A stretch of DNA of 64,000 bases from RDYJ01 sp034931405 (GTDB lineage: Bacteria; Cyanobacteriota; Cyanobacteriia; Cyanobacteriales; Nostocaceae), in assembly GCF_034931405.1 (NCBI RefSeq), contig NZ_JAYGHA010000005.1:62001-126000 (forward strand), given 5' to 3'. Shown here piece by piece: positions 51,515 through 61,112 of the stretch. A program made the translations under genes and the position numbers. How positions within the stretch are numbered: position 1 is the first letter of the stretch; every line of letters starts with the position of its first letter. The notes under the pieces are model-generated. The model made no database searches. It saw only the letters and a program-made list of their open reading frames with translations, and was not told where the DNA came from.

Positions 51515-52465
51515 ATTTATATATTAATTATTGCTGCTTTGTTAGATTACCTAATTGGTGATCCTTGGGGTTGGCCGCATCCAGTCAGAGTGATGGGGTG
51601 GTTCATTTCTGGTATGAGTAAATTTTTTCTGACACATTGTCAAAATTTTTTTGCACAGCGTCTAGCTGGAATTGTCTTAACTCTGATCTTGATCTTATGT
51701 AGTGGTTTGTGTGGCTGGCTAATAATTCAAATGGCTAGATGGTTACATCCATGGTTAGGAATTGCTGTAGAGAGCATTTTTTTAGCCAGTTGTTTTGCTT
51801 TTCATAGTTTACGAAAGGCTGCTGTAGATGTTATCCAACCTTTAACAACAGGAAAATTAGAGGAAGCACGACAGATTTTAAGTAATTACGTAGGTCGAGA
51901 TACCCAAAATCTCTCAGAACCAGAAATTTTGCGAGCAGTTCTAGAAACGGTGACAGAAAATGCTACGGATGGGGTGATGGCTCCTCTGTTCTATGCAATT
52001 TTGGGTACATTATTCCCCTTGGTTGGACCAGTACCTTTGGCTCTAGCATATAAAGCTAGTAGTACCCTAGATTCAATGGTGGGTTATCGGGAAGCACCTT
52101 ATACTTATATTGGCTGGTTTAGTGCTAGGTTAGAAGACGGTTTAACTTGGCTTCCTTGTCGATTAACAGTGATGACTTTGGCGCTATTATCAGGTAAACC
52201 TTTAGATGTCTGGCGAATTTGTCGCCGGGATGCTATTCAAGATCCTAGTCCTAATTCGGGTTGGAGCGAGTGCGCCTATGCTGCTATTTTAGGTGTGCAA
52301 ATGGGAGGCACAAATTGGTATGGTGGAGTAGCTAAACATAAACCACTGCTAGGAAATGCTACTTATCCCATTACCCCAATTTCGATTTACAAAGCTTTGC
52401 AATTAACTCGGTATTCTTTTTTATTGTGGTTAGGTATAGGAATATTTTTAATTTTTAATTTATAA
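51503..52465 (+). CDS. cbiB: Adenosylcobinamide-phosphate synthase CbiB/CobD
   Basis: The membrane protein begins with LLDYLIGDPWGWPHPVRVMG, the family signature, and has TENATDGVMAPLFYAILG and DSMVGYREAPYTYIGWFSAR. Length 320 aa is standard. It attaches the aminopropanol (phosphate) arm to adenosylcobyric acid late in B12 synthesis, the same pathway as cobL at 11600. The first codons lie in a heptamer array, and the following gene is pyrR, unrelated in function. Confidence 0.95.
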   Translation: MTNNIYILIIAALLDYLIGDPWGWPHPVRVMGWFISGMSKFFLTHCQNFFAQRLAGIVLTLILILCSGLCGWLIIQMARWLHPWLGIAVESIFLASCFAFHSLRKAAVDVIQPLTTGKLEEARQILSNYVGRDTQNLSEPEILRAVLETVTENATDGVMAPLFYAILGTLFPLVGPVPLALAYKASSTLDSMVGYREAPYTYIGWFSARLEDGLTWLPCRLTVMTLALLSGKPLDVWRICRRDAIQDPSPNSGWSECAYAAILGVQMGGTNWYGGVAKHKPLLGNATYPITPISIYKALQLTRYSFLLWLGIGIFLIFNL

Positions 52466-52526
52466 TTCGTAATTCGTAATTAGACATCTCCAATCCCCAA
52501 TCCCCAATTCGTAATCCCCAGTAATT

Positions 52527-53063
52527 ATGTCTACTAAAGTAGTTGAAATTCTTTCATCAGAAGAACTGCGTCGTACATTAACCCGTCTTGCTTCTCAAAT
52601 TATTGAAAGGACGAGAGATTTGTCACAATTGGTACTTTTGGGTATTTATACTAGAGGTGTGCCATTAGCTAATTTATTGGCACGTCAAATAGAGAATCTT
52701 GAAAGTATCAGTGTATCCGTAGGAGCATTAGATATTACATTCTATCGTGATGATTTAGACCAAATTGGTTTAAGAACTCCTGCTAAAACTGATATACCTT
52801 TTGACTTGACAGGTAAAACGGTAGTTTTGGTAGATGATGTTATTTTCAAAGGCAGGACAATTCGGGCGGCTTTAAATGCAGTCAATGAATATGGTAGACC
52901 AGAAGTAATTCGTTTAGCTGTGTTAGTAGATAGGGGTCATCGGGAGTTACCTATTCACCCAGATTTTGTGGGTAAGAAACTGCCTACTGCCCAAGAAGAG
53001 ATTGTTAAAGTTTACTTGCAAGATGAAGATGGACGGGATGCGGTGGAGTTAATTGGGAATTAA
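52527..53063 (+). CDS. pyrR: PyrR: pyrimidine regulator / uracil phosphoribosyltransferase
   Basis: The PRPP loop is KTVVLVDDVIFKGRTIRAAL, and the N-terminal VEILSSEELRRTLTRLASQI and TRGVPLANLLA are typical of PyrR. In Bacillus PyrR binds pyr mRNA to control attenuation and has weak UPRTase activity; no pyr genes or attenuator are adjacent, so the salvage activity may be its main role here. CCCCAAT-type repeats lie in front of its start. Confidence 0.95.
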   Translation: MSTKVVEILSSEELRRTLTRLASQIIERTRDLSQLVLLGIYTRGVPLANLLARQIENLESISVSVGALDITFYRDDLDQIGLRTPAKTDIPFDLTGKTVVLVDDVIFKGRTIRAALNAVNEYGRPEVIRLAVLVDRGHRELPIHPDFVGKKLPTAQEEIVKVYLQDEDGRDAVELIGN

Positions 53064-53132
53064 ATGAGGGAATGGGGAGAAATAATTAAAAATTAAGAAC
53101 TTTTGCCTCTTGCCTCTTGCCTTTTCCCACTG

Positions 53133-55019
53133 TTAAACGTTAACTGTTTTAATGGTTTGTAATAATTGGTTGGTTGTATAAGGTTTACACAGGAAAGCTT
53201 TAGCACCTATATCATAAGCTGCGTTAACTTTATCATTGGGAGCTAGTCCGCTAACAGCGATAATTTTGACATTGGGGTTAATTTTTTTGAGGGTACGGAT
53301 GCTGGTTAGTCCATCCATTGAGGGCATGACTATATCAGTTAAGACTAGGGCTATTTCATGGCGATGTTCGACATAGAGGGCGATCGCTTCAATGCCATCA
53401 CGGGCGGTAATTACTTGATAGTTATAGCTTTCTAATACTAATTTAGTAATATCACAAAGAGCAGATTCATCATCTACAACTAAGATCATTTCACCATTAC
53501 CTTGAGGCAAAGATATTTCTTGTTCTTCTATGATTGCGGTTGTATCTTGTGCGGGTAGATAAACTTTAAATTGACTACCTTTTTTTTCTTCGCTATAAAC
53601 GTTGATAAAACCACCATGACTTTTGAGAATTCCCAATACTGTGGAAAGACCTAATCCAGTACCTTGACCGAAGTCTTTAGTAGTAAAAAAGGGTTCAAAT
53701 ATCCGGTCTATGATATTTGGTTTAATCCCAGTTCCTGTATCAGTGACAGTAATAATCACATAAGGTTTGGCTTCAGCCTCAATGTGCATTTGGGCATAAC
53801 TATCATCAACTAATAGATTTTCAGCCGTGATTTTCAAAGTACCACCGTTGGGCATAGCATCACGGGCATTAACACATAAATTCATTAACACCTGATGTAA
53901 TTGAGTAGCATCACCAGATACAGTCCAAAGATTTTGGGGCATTTGAGTGATAACTTCAATGTTTTTAGGAAATGTTTCTTTAATAATTTGCTGAATTTCA
54001 ATTAATAAGTGTTTTAATTGTAAAAGGGTGCGATCGCCATCTATGCCTCTAGCAAAAGATAATACCTGTTTAACTAAATTTGCACCTCGTTTAGCATTGC
54101 CAATTAATATAGGTATGAGTCGTCGAGAACGTTCATCTTCGATTTGAGTTTCCAAAATTTGTGCTGTCATCAAAATTGGTGCGAGGACATTATTTAAATC
54201 GTGAGCAATTCCACTGGCTAAAGTGCCTATACTCTCTAATCTTTGGGCGCGTAAAAATTGCTGTTCTAGTTGCTTTTTTTGGGTAATATCAGTGTTGACA
54301 ACTAAAATAGATTGGGGCTTGTTTCCGAATGCAGGAACTAAAGTCCAACGACTCTCAACAATGATTTCTTGACCACATTTGGTAATTTGTTCTAATTCTC
54401 CTTCCCAAGAACCATTTTTAATGAGAATTTTGAATGCTGCTGACAATTGATATAATTTTTGTTCTGGACAGAGATTCCGAATTTTTTTTGTTAAGGCTTC
54501 TTCTTTATTCCAACCATACAGACGTTCTGCGGCTTTGTTCCAAAATACAATTTGATCATCTAAATCACCAACAAAAATTGCATCGGTAGCGACATCGAGT
54601 AAAGCGGCTTGTTGGCGGATTTTTTGTTCTGTTTGTTTGCGCTCAATGGCATAGCGAATTGAACGTTCTAATAAAGGTGCAGTTAATTGATTTTTGTCTA
54701 GATAATCTACTGCTCCAATTTTCATAGCTTCAATGTCTATTTCTCGATCCCCTTGTCCAGTAAGTAGAATAAAGGGATAATTACAACCATTTTCAACGGC
54801 TTCCCGTAACAGTTCTAAACCATTATTTGCCCCTAATCTGTAATCTACTAAATAGATATCATGTTGGTGTCGAGCGATGACTGCTCTAGCTAATTCATAA
54901 CTGTGTACCCATTCTAATTCACAGCCAGTTACCTGAAATTCCCTGAACCAATCACGAGTTAAAATATAATCATCTTCATCATCATCAATTAATAAAACTT
55001 TAATTGGTCTATCATTCAT
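53133..55019 (-). CDS. Hybrid histidine kinase REC-PAS-HisKA-HATPase-REC
   Basis: An N-terminal receiver (residues 5-125; D59 in LVDYRLG) is followed by PAS (about 135-250), an H-box GTLASGIAHDLNNVLAPI with H273, an ATPase (DTGTGIKP, GTGLGLSTV) and a C-terminal receiver (DIVMPSMDG). HDLNN-type H-boxes are of the NtrB-like class. The PAS-to-REC part is strongly similar to the second half of the 935-aa kinase at 57375, so the two are paralogues. It starts 16 bp downstream of the Rcp1-like gene's stop, so the two probably form a phosphorelay operon. Confidence 0.92.
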   Translation of the reverse strand: MNDRPIKVLLIDDDEDDYILTRDWFREFQVTGCELEWVHSYELARAVIARHQHDIYLVDYRLGANNGLELLREAVENGCNYPFILLTGQGDREIDIEAMKIGAVDYLDKNQLTAPLLERSIRYAIERKQTEQKIRQQAALLDVATDAIFVGDLDDQIVFWNKAAERLYGWNKEEALTKKIRNLCPEQKLYQLSAAFKILIKNGSWEGELEQITKCGQEIIVESRWTLVPAFGNKPQSILVVNTDITQKKQLEQQFLRAQRLESIGTLASGIAHDLNNVLAPILMTAQILETQIEDERSRRLIPILIGNAKRGANLVKQVLSFARGIDGDRTLLQLKHLLIEIQQIIKETFPKNIEVITQMPQNLWTVSGDATQLHQVLMNLCVNARDAMPNGGTLKITAENLLVDDSYAQMHIEAEAKPYVIITVTDTGTGIKPNIIDRIFEPFFTTKDFGQGTGLGLSTVLGILKSHGGFINVYSEEKKGSQFKVYLPAQDTTAIIEEQEISLPQGNGEMILVVDDESALCDITKLVLESYNYQVITARDGIEAIALYVEHRHEIALVLTDIVMPSMDGLTSIRTLKKINPNVKIIAVSGLAPNDKVNAAYDIGAKAFLCKPYTTNQLLQTIKTVNV

Positions 55020-55035
55020 GATTGCCTCTCACAGC

Positions 55036-55488
55036 TTATAAGGGCAGTTCTACTATTTCTAACCAATATTTTCCTATAGTTTTCATCACTTCAACCAAGG
55101 ATGTAAAGTTTCCTGGTTTGATAATAAATGAATTTGCTCCCAAATTGTATGTATTATATATATCTTCTTCTGCGTTTGACCCTGTGAAAACTATCACGGG
55201 AATCCGCCGGAGTTGCGGGTGATTTTTAATTTCTTTTAGTACCTCAAGACCGTGTTTTTTCGGCATATTTAAATCTAGTAAAATTAAGGATGGGCGGGGT
55301 GCTTTATTCGCATCAGCATACAAACCACAATGAGATAAATAATCCATCAATTCCTCGCCATCTCTGACGATGTGTAGTGCGATGGGCAATCGACTTTCTA
55401 CCAAAGCATCATGAACTAATAGGCTATCATCATCATCGTCATCAGCCATTAAGATGGTGACAGTTGGTTGCCGATCCTTCACTCTCAA
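55036..55488 (-). CDS. Rcp1-like single-domain response regulator
   Basis: The 150-aa receiver has the long acidic pocket MADDDDDDS, phospho-acceptor D72 (LLDLNMPKKHG) and K in IIKPGN. The KKHGLEVL pattern is typical of the Rcp1 class that serves cyanobacterial phytochromes. It has no output domain and likely passes phosphate on. It lies between the GAF kinase upstream (132 bp gap) and the REC-first hybrid kinase downstream (16 bp). Confidence 0.93.
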   Translation of the reverse strand: MRVKDRQPTVTILMADDDDDDSLLVHDALVESRLPIALHIVRDGEELMDYLSHCGLYADANKAPRPSLILLDLNMPKKHGLEVLKEIKNHPQLRRIPVIVFTGSNAEEDIYNTYNLGANSFIIKPGNFTSLVEVMKTIGKYWLEIVELPL

Positions 55489-55619
55489 TTTTCTCCTTTT
55501 TACTAGTTTATGAGTATTAATTAAGGATTTACTGATGTAAGTGCCATCAATTACTAACTACATTTTTACAATTAACCTCATTTTAGGGTGGCGTAGTAAT
55601 CCCTCTCTGGGAAGAAAAA

Positions 55620-57344
55620 TTAGAAATGAGAATTAATTGGTAATGTAATTGGTAATGTAATTATAAATTTTGCTCCTTGTCCTGGCTGACTTTGTGCTGT
55701 AATATTACCATGATGGCGTTCGATAATTTTTCGACAGATAGCTAAACCGATGCCCGTACCTTCGTATTCACTGCGACTATGTAGCCTTTGAAAAACATGG
55801 AAAATACGGTCTAGATATTTTTCTGCAAAACCAATGCCATTATCTTCAATAATGATTTGATAACCGGGATTACTCACGGATAAATCATCAAGATGATTGT
55901 TTAAAACTTGACTATATATTTTGATAATAGGTGGTTGATTTTGATGATGAAACTTGAGGGCATTACCGATGAGATTTTGCAGTAATTGACGCATTTGTAG
56001 AGGATCTGCGGTAATAATAGGTAATTCTCCTACCTCAATTTTTCCTCCAGTTTGCTGGATACGTACTTCTAAATCAGATAATACTTCTTGGGCAATTTGG
56101 GCTAAATTTACTGTTACAAAAGGTTTTCCTCTAGTTGTTATCCGTGAAAGTGTCAATAAACCTTCAATTAAGGTTTGCATTCTCAAGGTAGCATTTTGCA
56201 TCCGTTGTAAATAATCAAGTCCTTGTTCACTTAAAGAATCTCCACAAGTGATTTGCAGACGCTCACCAAATGTTTTAATTTTACGTAGTGGTTCTTGTAA
56301 ATCGTGGGAAGCTATAAAGGCAAATTGTTGCAGTTCTTCATTAGAACGAGTGAGTTCTTGCCGCTGTTTGGTTTCTTGTTCTAAAATTAGACTTTGTGCT
56401 AAAGCAATGCCAATTTGATCTGCCAGTTGTCGCAATAGTCCAATTTCCCAATTAGTCCATTGACGGGGATGTAAGCATTGATGAGCTATTAGCAGTCCCC
56501 AAAGTTGATTTTGGCGAAAAATGGGGACGACGAGGTTAGCTTTAACAGCGAATTGTTGGAGAAATTCAATATGACAAGCTTGAATTTGTGCTTTTTCGAT
56601 GTCGCTAACAGCACTAATTCGCCCTTGACTGTATTTCTGGATGTATTCTTCATTAAAGCAATGGTTAGTAATTTTCTGTCCCAAGATAATGGGTAAACCC
56701 GGAATGACCGCTTCTTTCACTGCTAGAAAAGAACCATTACTATGTAGCTGTAAAATTAAGACCCGATCTGCTTGTAGTAGCTTTTGTACTTCTGTAACGC
56801 TGGTTTGGAGAATTTCCTCAATTTGTAAAGATTGACGAATTTTCAGGGTAATATTAGCGAATAATTGCGATCGCAGGTTTTGCCGTTGTAATTCAGCTTC
56901 TGCCCGTTTGCGCTCAGTCATATCCATCATCACTCCAATCATCCGCACTGGCTTATTTGTCGGGTCATGAACAACATAAGCTCGATCAAAAATATATGCG
57001 TAATTACCATCGCTACGCAAAAAGCGGTATTCACTAGACCAAAATTGTTGTCCACTATCAATAACAGAACGTATATCAGCAGTAATACGTTGTCTATCAT
57101 CTGGATGTATTCGTTCACGCCACCAAGCCGCATCTAAATTAATTTGTTCTGCTGTATAACCAAATAGGGACTGTACTGATTGATTCCACCACACTTGATT
57201 GGTGAGCAAATCCCAATCTCTAAATACATCATTAGTAGCCAAAGCAACTATTTGAAAACGTTCTTCACTCTGACGTAGTGCCATCTTGATTTGTGTTTCC
57301 CACTGATGTGTTTGCTCATTTGGTGCTGGTAATTCCTGAGTCAT
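55620..57344 (-). CDS. PAS-GAF histidine kinase, GAF with cyanobacteriochrome-like cysteines
   Basis: A PAS domain (about 30-147; HPDDRQRI) precedes a GAF domain (about 165-322). In the GAF the block LGQKITNHCFNEEYIQKYSQ places C229 where DXCF cyanobacteriochromes have their second Cys, and QACHIEFLQQFAVKANLVVP places C257-H258 at the canonical bilin-binding position. The kinase is phytochrome-like: H-box FIASHDLQEPLRKI (H347), then DNGIGFA and GTGIGLAI. It ends without a receiver; the adjacent Rcp1-like protein is the likely partner. Light sensing is plausible, not shown. Confidence 0.88.
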   Translation of the reverse strand: MTQELPAPNEQTHQWETQIKMALRQSEERFQIVALATNDVFRDWDLLTNQVWWNQSVQSLFGYTAEQINLDAAWWRERIHPDDRQRITADIRSVIDSGQQFWSSEYRFLRSDGNYAYIFDRAYVVHDPTNKPVRMIGVMMDMTERKRAEAELQRQNLRSQLFANITLKIRQSLQIEEILQTSVTEVQKLLQADRVLILQLHSNGSFLAVKEAVIPGLPIILGQKITNHCFNEEYIQKYSQGRISAVSDIEKAQIQACHIEFLQQFAVKANLVVPIFRQNQLWGLLIAHQCLHPRQWTNWEIGLLRQLADQIGIALAQSLILEQETKQRQELTRSNEELQQFAFIASHDLQEPLRKIKTFGERLQITCGDSLSEQGLDYLQRMQNATLRMQTLIEGLLTLSRITTRGKPFVTVNLAQIAQEVLSDLEVRIQQTGGKIEVGELPIITADPLQMRQLLQNLIGNALKFHHQNQPPIIKIYSQVLNNHLDDLSVSNPGYQIIIEDNGIGFAEKYLDRIFHVFQRLHSRSEYEGTGIGLAICRKIIERHHGNITAQSQPGQGAKFIITLPITLPINSHF

Positions 57345-57374
57345 TAGTAATTAGTATTACTGTTACTGATTTTT

Positions 57375-60182
57375 TTATGTATCTAGAGTTTTTAACAGTT
57401 CTTGTAATGTGAAAGGTTTAGGCAGAAAAATTATATTTCCAGCTTTATTTTCAATATTTAAATGTTCACTAGTCACAAGTCCGCTAATCGCAATAATTCT
57501 GAGGTGTGGATTTATATTTTGCAATCTACCAATAGTAGTAAATCCATCAAGATTTGGCATCATCATATCAACGATTACTGTTTTAATTTTATCTTGATTT
57601 TTTTTATATGAGTCTAAAGCTTGTTCTCCATCACTAGCAGTAATTACCTGATAGTTATGATTTTCTAATGAAGTTTTGGCAATCTTCTGCATAGAAACTT
57701 CATCATCTACCAATAAAATCCAGTCTCCATTACCATTAGGCATTTCTGTTTCTGGTAATGACTCAAGCATTTCTGTATATACGGCTGGTAAATATAGATG
57801 AAATTCTGTACCTTTACCTAATGAACTAGATACAGTTAAGAAACCACCATGACCTTTAATAATACCGATAACGGTTGATAAACCAAGTCCCGTACCTTTA
57901 CCAAATTCTTTAGTTGTAAAAAAAGGTTCAAAGATTCTATTTAATATGCTACTTTCAATTCCTGCACCTGTATCAATCACTTTGATAATAATATAAGAAC
58001 CAACTTGTGCGTCTAGGTGCATTTTTACAAAAGTTTCATCAATCCAAATATTCTCCGCAGTGATTGTCAAAGTGCCGCCATTAGGCATAGCATCACGAGC
58101 ATTTAGAAACAAATTCATTAGCACTTGATCCAGTCGAGTAATATCACCATAAACTGGGTATAAATCTTCCTGAATTTCAGCACAAAACTTAATTGATTTG
58201 GGAAATGTTTGCACAACAATTTGCTGCATTTCTGAGATCAAATACTTGATTTGAATTACTGTATATTCGCCTGAAATTCCCCTGGTAAAAGATAGAACTT
58301 GCTTAACTAAATTAGCTCCCCGTTTGGCATTGGTTTCTACTATTGATAGTATTTCCTCAATTTGCGGGTTATGATTTTGACTTTTTAAAAAATGTGCTGA
58401 CATCAAAATTGGTGACAAGACATTATTTAAATCATGGGCAATGCCACTAGCCAAAGTACCAATACTCTCCATCCGTTGAGCGCGTAAAAATTGCTGTTCT
58501 AACTGTTTTTTCTGAGTAATATCAGTTTCCACAATCAGGATAGATTTAGCTTGATTGTACTCATTATTGACTAAATTCCAGCAACTTTCAACAATAATTT
58601 CTGTACCAGATTTTGTATATTTATTTAATTCTCCTTGCCATAGGCCTTTTTTCAACACAGTCTGATAAATTTCCTGTGCTTGATATCGAGGTTCATTAAC
58701 CCCAATTGCACCAGTATTTTTGTTGATAACTTCTTCAGCTTGCCAGCCATAAAGTTTTTCGGCACTTTTGTTCCAAAATAAAATTTTGTGTTCTAAATCC
58801 TGAACTATAATAGCATCTGTGACAATATCGAGTAATGCAGCTTGTTCGTGGATTTTTTGTTCTACTTGTTTACGGTTTGTGATGTCTTCAAAAATATATA
58901 AACGTCCTAAATATTGATCATCTGTATCCAGAACTTGGGTAGAAAAACGCCGGATAGTTCGCCCATTGTTGCAGCAAATTTCATCTTCAATAATACATCT
59001 GTTATTTTCATCTTGTAGCGGTTGGCATGATGCAGCAAAAGCAGGAATATCTAAAATCAATTTTAAACAATCAGGAATAATATCTTGATTTTTTAATTCC
59101 CGGTTTTCCATGCGCTCTTTGAGATGTTCAATTTCCCAAATTTCACAAAAGCGATTATTAAAATAAAGAATATGATCTGTGCGATTATCAACAACATAAA
59201 ATCCTAGTGGGGAAACACTATTCATAGAGCGCAAAAGTGCTTCTTGCCAACGTAATTCATTTTCTGCCTGTTTGCGTTCAGTAATATCTTCTACTATATA
59301 AGCGAATTGTTGACGACTAGGATAATTTTTGGGAATTGCTGAAACTGTAGCTGATAAACAAGTTTGTCCTTGGGGTGTTTCATGAATATATTCAAATCTC
59401 ACAGGTGCTTGGGTAAGTTCAGCTTGACGATAATAATTGATCCAGTGGTTTAAATTCGTGATACTTACGCCCATTTCTTGTGCGAGACGATTTTGCATTG
59501 CTTGTGGGGTTAATCCTAAAAATTTTGCAGTTTTGGGATTATCAGAAATATGTAAAATGTCGTTATCAACTAACTCTACTATTCCCATCATCATGGGCGC
59601 ACTTTCAAAGAAACTGTGTAAGGTTGATTCACTTTGAGTGAGTGCTTTTTGTGCTTGTTTATATTCTGAGTTTATGCGGGAAATTTCTTGTAAAGAGCGG
59701 CGAATTTCTAATTGTTTCACAATAAGACGAGCAATAGATTGGAGTCCGGCTAACTGTTGAGAACTTATTTGTCTTGCTACTTGATCCGCTATACATAAAG
59801 TCCCAATAATCTGTTCTCCTGAGACGACTAAAGGCACGCCAACATAAAATCTAATGTATGGTTCGGAAATAACTACATTTACTTTGGCAAAGCGTGGATC
59901 TGCCAAGGTGTCAGGGATAATTAAGACATCACCTTCCTGAAGGCAAGCGTGACAAAAACCACCATCTAATGGCATTTCCTGACAATCTAATCCTACTTTA
60001 GCTTTGAACCATTGACGGTTGGCATCGATGAGACTGATTAACGCAATTGGGGTATTACAAAGGAGTGCGGCTAATGAGGCTAAATCATCAAAAGCTTGCT
60101 CTGGTTCAGTATCAATAATTTCATATTGATGGAGAGCTTCAAGTCTTGCTACTTCATTTTTAGACACGGGGAATATCATCAA
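57375..60182 (-). CDS. Hybrid histidine kinase GAF-PAS-PAS-PAS-HisKA-HATPase-REC
   Basis: The 935-aa soluble protein begins with a GAF (about 10-165; EALHQYEIIDTEPEQAFDDL, a common small-molecule GAF without bilin Cys). Three PAS domains follow (about 180-310, 315-445, 450-560), then the H-box GTLASGIAHDLNNVLSPI, ATPase (DTGAGIESS, GTGLGLSTV) and a receiver (DMMMPNLDG). The first PAS resembles that of the kinase at 2053-4479, and the last PAS onward resembles the kinase at 53133-55019. It is first in the minus-strand run of four signalling genes (30 bp to the next). Confidence 0.92.
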   Translation of the reverse strand: MMIFPVSKNEVARLEALHQYEIIDTEPEQAFDDLASLAALLCNTPIALISLIDANRQWFKAKVGLDCQEMPLDGGFCHACLQEGDVLIIPDTLADPRFAKVNVVISEPYIRFYVGVPLVVSGEQIIGTLCIADQVARQISSQQLAGLQSIARLIVKQLEIRRSLQEISRINSEYKQAQKALTQSESTLHSFFESAPMMMGIVELVDNDILHISDNPKTAKFLGLTPQAMQNRLAQEMGVSITNLNHWINYYRQAELTQAPVRFEYIHETPQGQTCLSATVSAIPKNYPSRQQFAYIVEDITERKQAENELRWQEALLRSMNSVSPLGFYVVDNRTDHILYFNNRFCEIWEIEHLKERMENRELKNQDIIPDCLKLILDIPAFAASCQPLQDENNRCIIEDEICCNNGRTIRRFSTQVLDTDDQYLGRLYIFEDITNRKQVEQKIHEQAALLDIVTDAIIVQDLEHKILFWNKSAEKLYGWQAEEVINKNTGAIGVNEPRYQAQEIYQTVLKKGLWQGELNKYTKSGTEIIVESCWNLVNNEYNQAKSILIVETDITQKKQLEQQFLRAQRMESIGTLASGIAHDLNNVLSPILMSAHFLKSQNHNPQIEEILSIVETNAKRGANLVKQVLSFTRGISGEYTVIQIKYLISEMQQIVVQTFPKSIKFCAEIQEDLYPVYGDITRLDQVLMNLFLNARDAMPNGGTLTITAENIWIDETFVKMHLDAQVGSYIIIKVIDTGAGIESSILNRIFEPFFTTKEFGKGTGLGLSTVIGIIKGHGGFLTVSSSLGKGTEFHLYLPAVYTEMLESLPETEMPNGNGDWILLVDDEVSMQKIAKTSLENHNYQVITASDGEQALDSYKKNQDKIKTVIVDMMMPNLDGFTTIGRLQNINPHLRIIAISGLVTSEHLNIENKAGNIIFLPKPFTLQELLKTLDT

Positions 60183-61112
60183 ATTTTTCCTATTATTTTA
60201 TATTGATTGAGAACGTATCCTAGTGTAAATTTCAATATGCCTAACAGTAAATACGTAGTTTAACATAGGTATCACTCTCGTTTTATGGCATTTCTCAAAT
60301 GTGCTGTGTAATGTAAATCACGATTCTCTCTGTGAATTTACGTTAATATTATGAATTTAAATACTGTATGGCAGTTAATAAAGTTTTGTATAAGCGAGAA
60401 TATGTTGATATCTTAATTAAGTATTCTATGGACTGACTGAGAACTTAGTTGTCAGTAACCCAGCCCTAAAGGGACTGGGCTTGCAAGATTCAGAGGGAAC
60501 AGGGAACGGGCAACAGGGAAAGAAAAAACTCATGTTTAAAAACATGAGATTGCAAATTTTGACACTGTTTTTTTCGTGCTACGCATCTTGTAAAAACATC
60601 CTTTTTTTGACTGAGCTTTAAACTCAGAACTAAAGTTTTTTATTTTTTACCTGTTCCCTGTTCCCTGTTCCCTGTTCCCTTCTTTTGTAATCAAGCAAGC
60701 CGTACTGACCAGACCACTCTGAGCATAGTCGAAGGGTAGCCGTTATTTGAGTCACGACACCTTGGAATGCGTAGCTAGTTCCCCGCTCTGTCATTTGCAA
60801 TTAAACAGTTTTAAGGTCACTGAAACAGTGTTGCAAGTCTAAAAAGCTCTTATAACAGGTCGTTCGCGTAGCGTGCCGTAGGCATCAGCTAACATTACCC
60901 CGAAAGGGAGGCTCTTTTGAGCAACACATTATGCGTACAGAGTTAGAAAATTTGAATCGGTAATTGTCCCGTTGAAAGTACATCACAAAAGTACCCCGAA
61001 TTTTCCGACTCCAAGGCGGTAATGAAAAAATATTCAAGGCGGTTAAAACCGCTTGAGTCGCTTCCCTCTCAGGTCTGAAGACACGCTCGTTTCCCACTTA
61101 CCGCGAGATCTT
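60183..61112. other. 930-bp structured gap before moaE
   Basis: No convincing protein frame. Stem-loops: GTAAATCAC/GTGAATTTAC near 60320-60348; CCCAG-CCT/AGG-CTGGG (60459-60478); CTCATGTTT/AAACATGAG (60530-60549); CTGAG/CTCAG followed by TTTTTTATTTTTT (60611-60648); GGCTC/GAGC (60910-60921); CAAGGCGGTT/AACCGCTTG (61036-61055). CCTGTTC heptamers are at 60650-60680 and CTCTGAGCATAGTCGAAGGG, a widespread repeat, at 60717-60736. It may contain a small RNA or the remains of an IS200/IS605-type element. Confidence 0.45.
60861..60887 (-). repeat. REP-like palindromic repeat, copy 2
   Basis: CGTTCGCGTAGCGTGCCGTA then GGCATCA is the inverse of the repeat at 5101-5126, with three differences. Confidence 0.65.

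Noticed and set aside
60885..61097. 70-codon minus-strand frame in the gap before moaE
   Set aside because: Unusual composition, overlaps the moaE upstream region and hairpins, and shows no family features.
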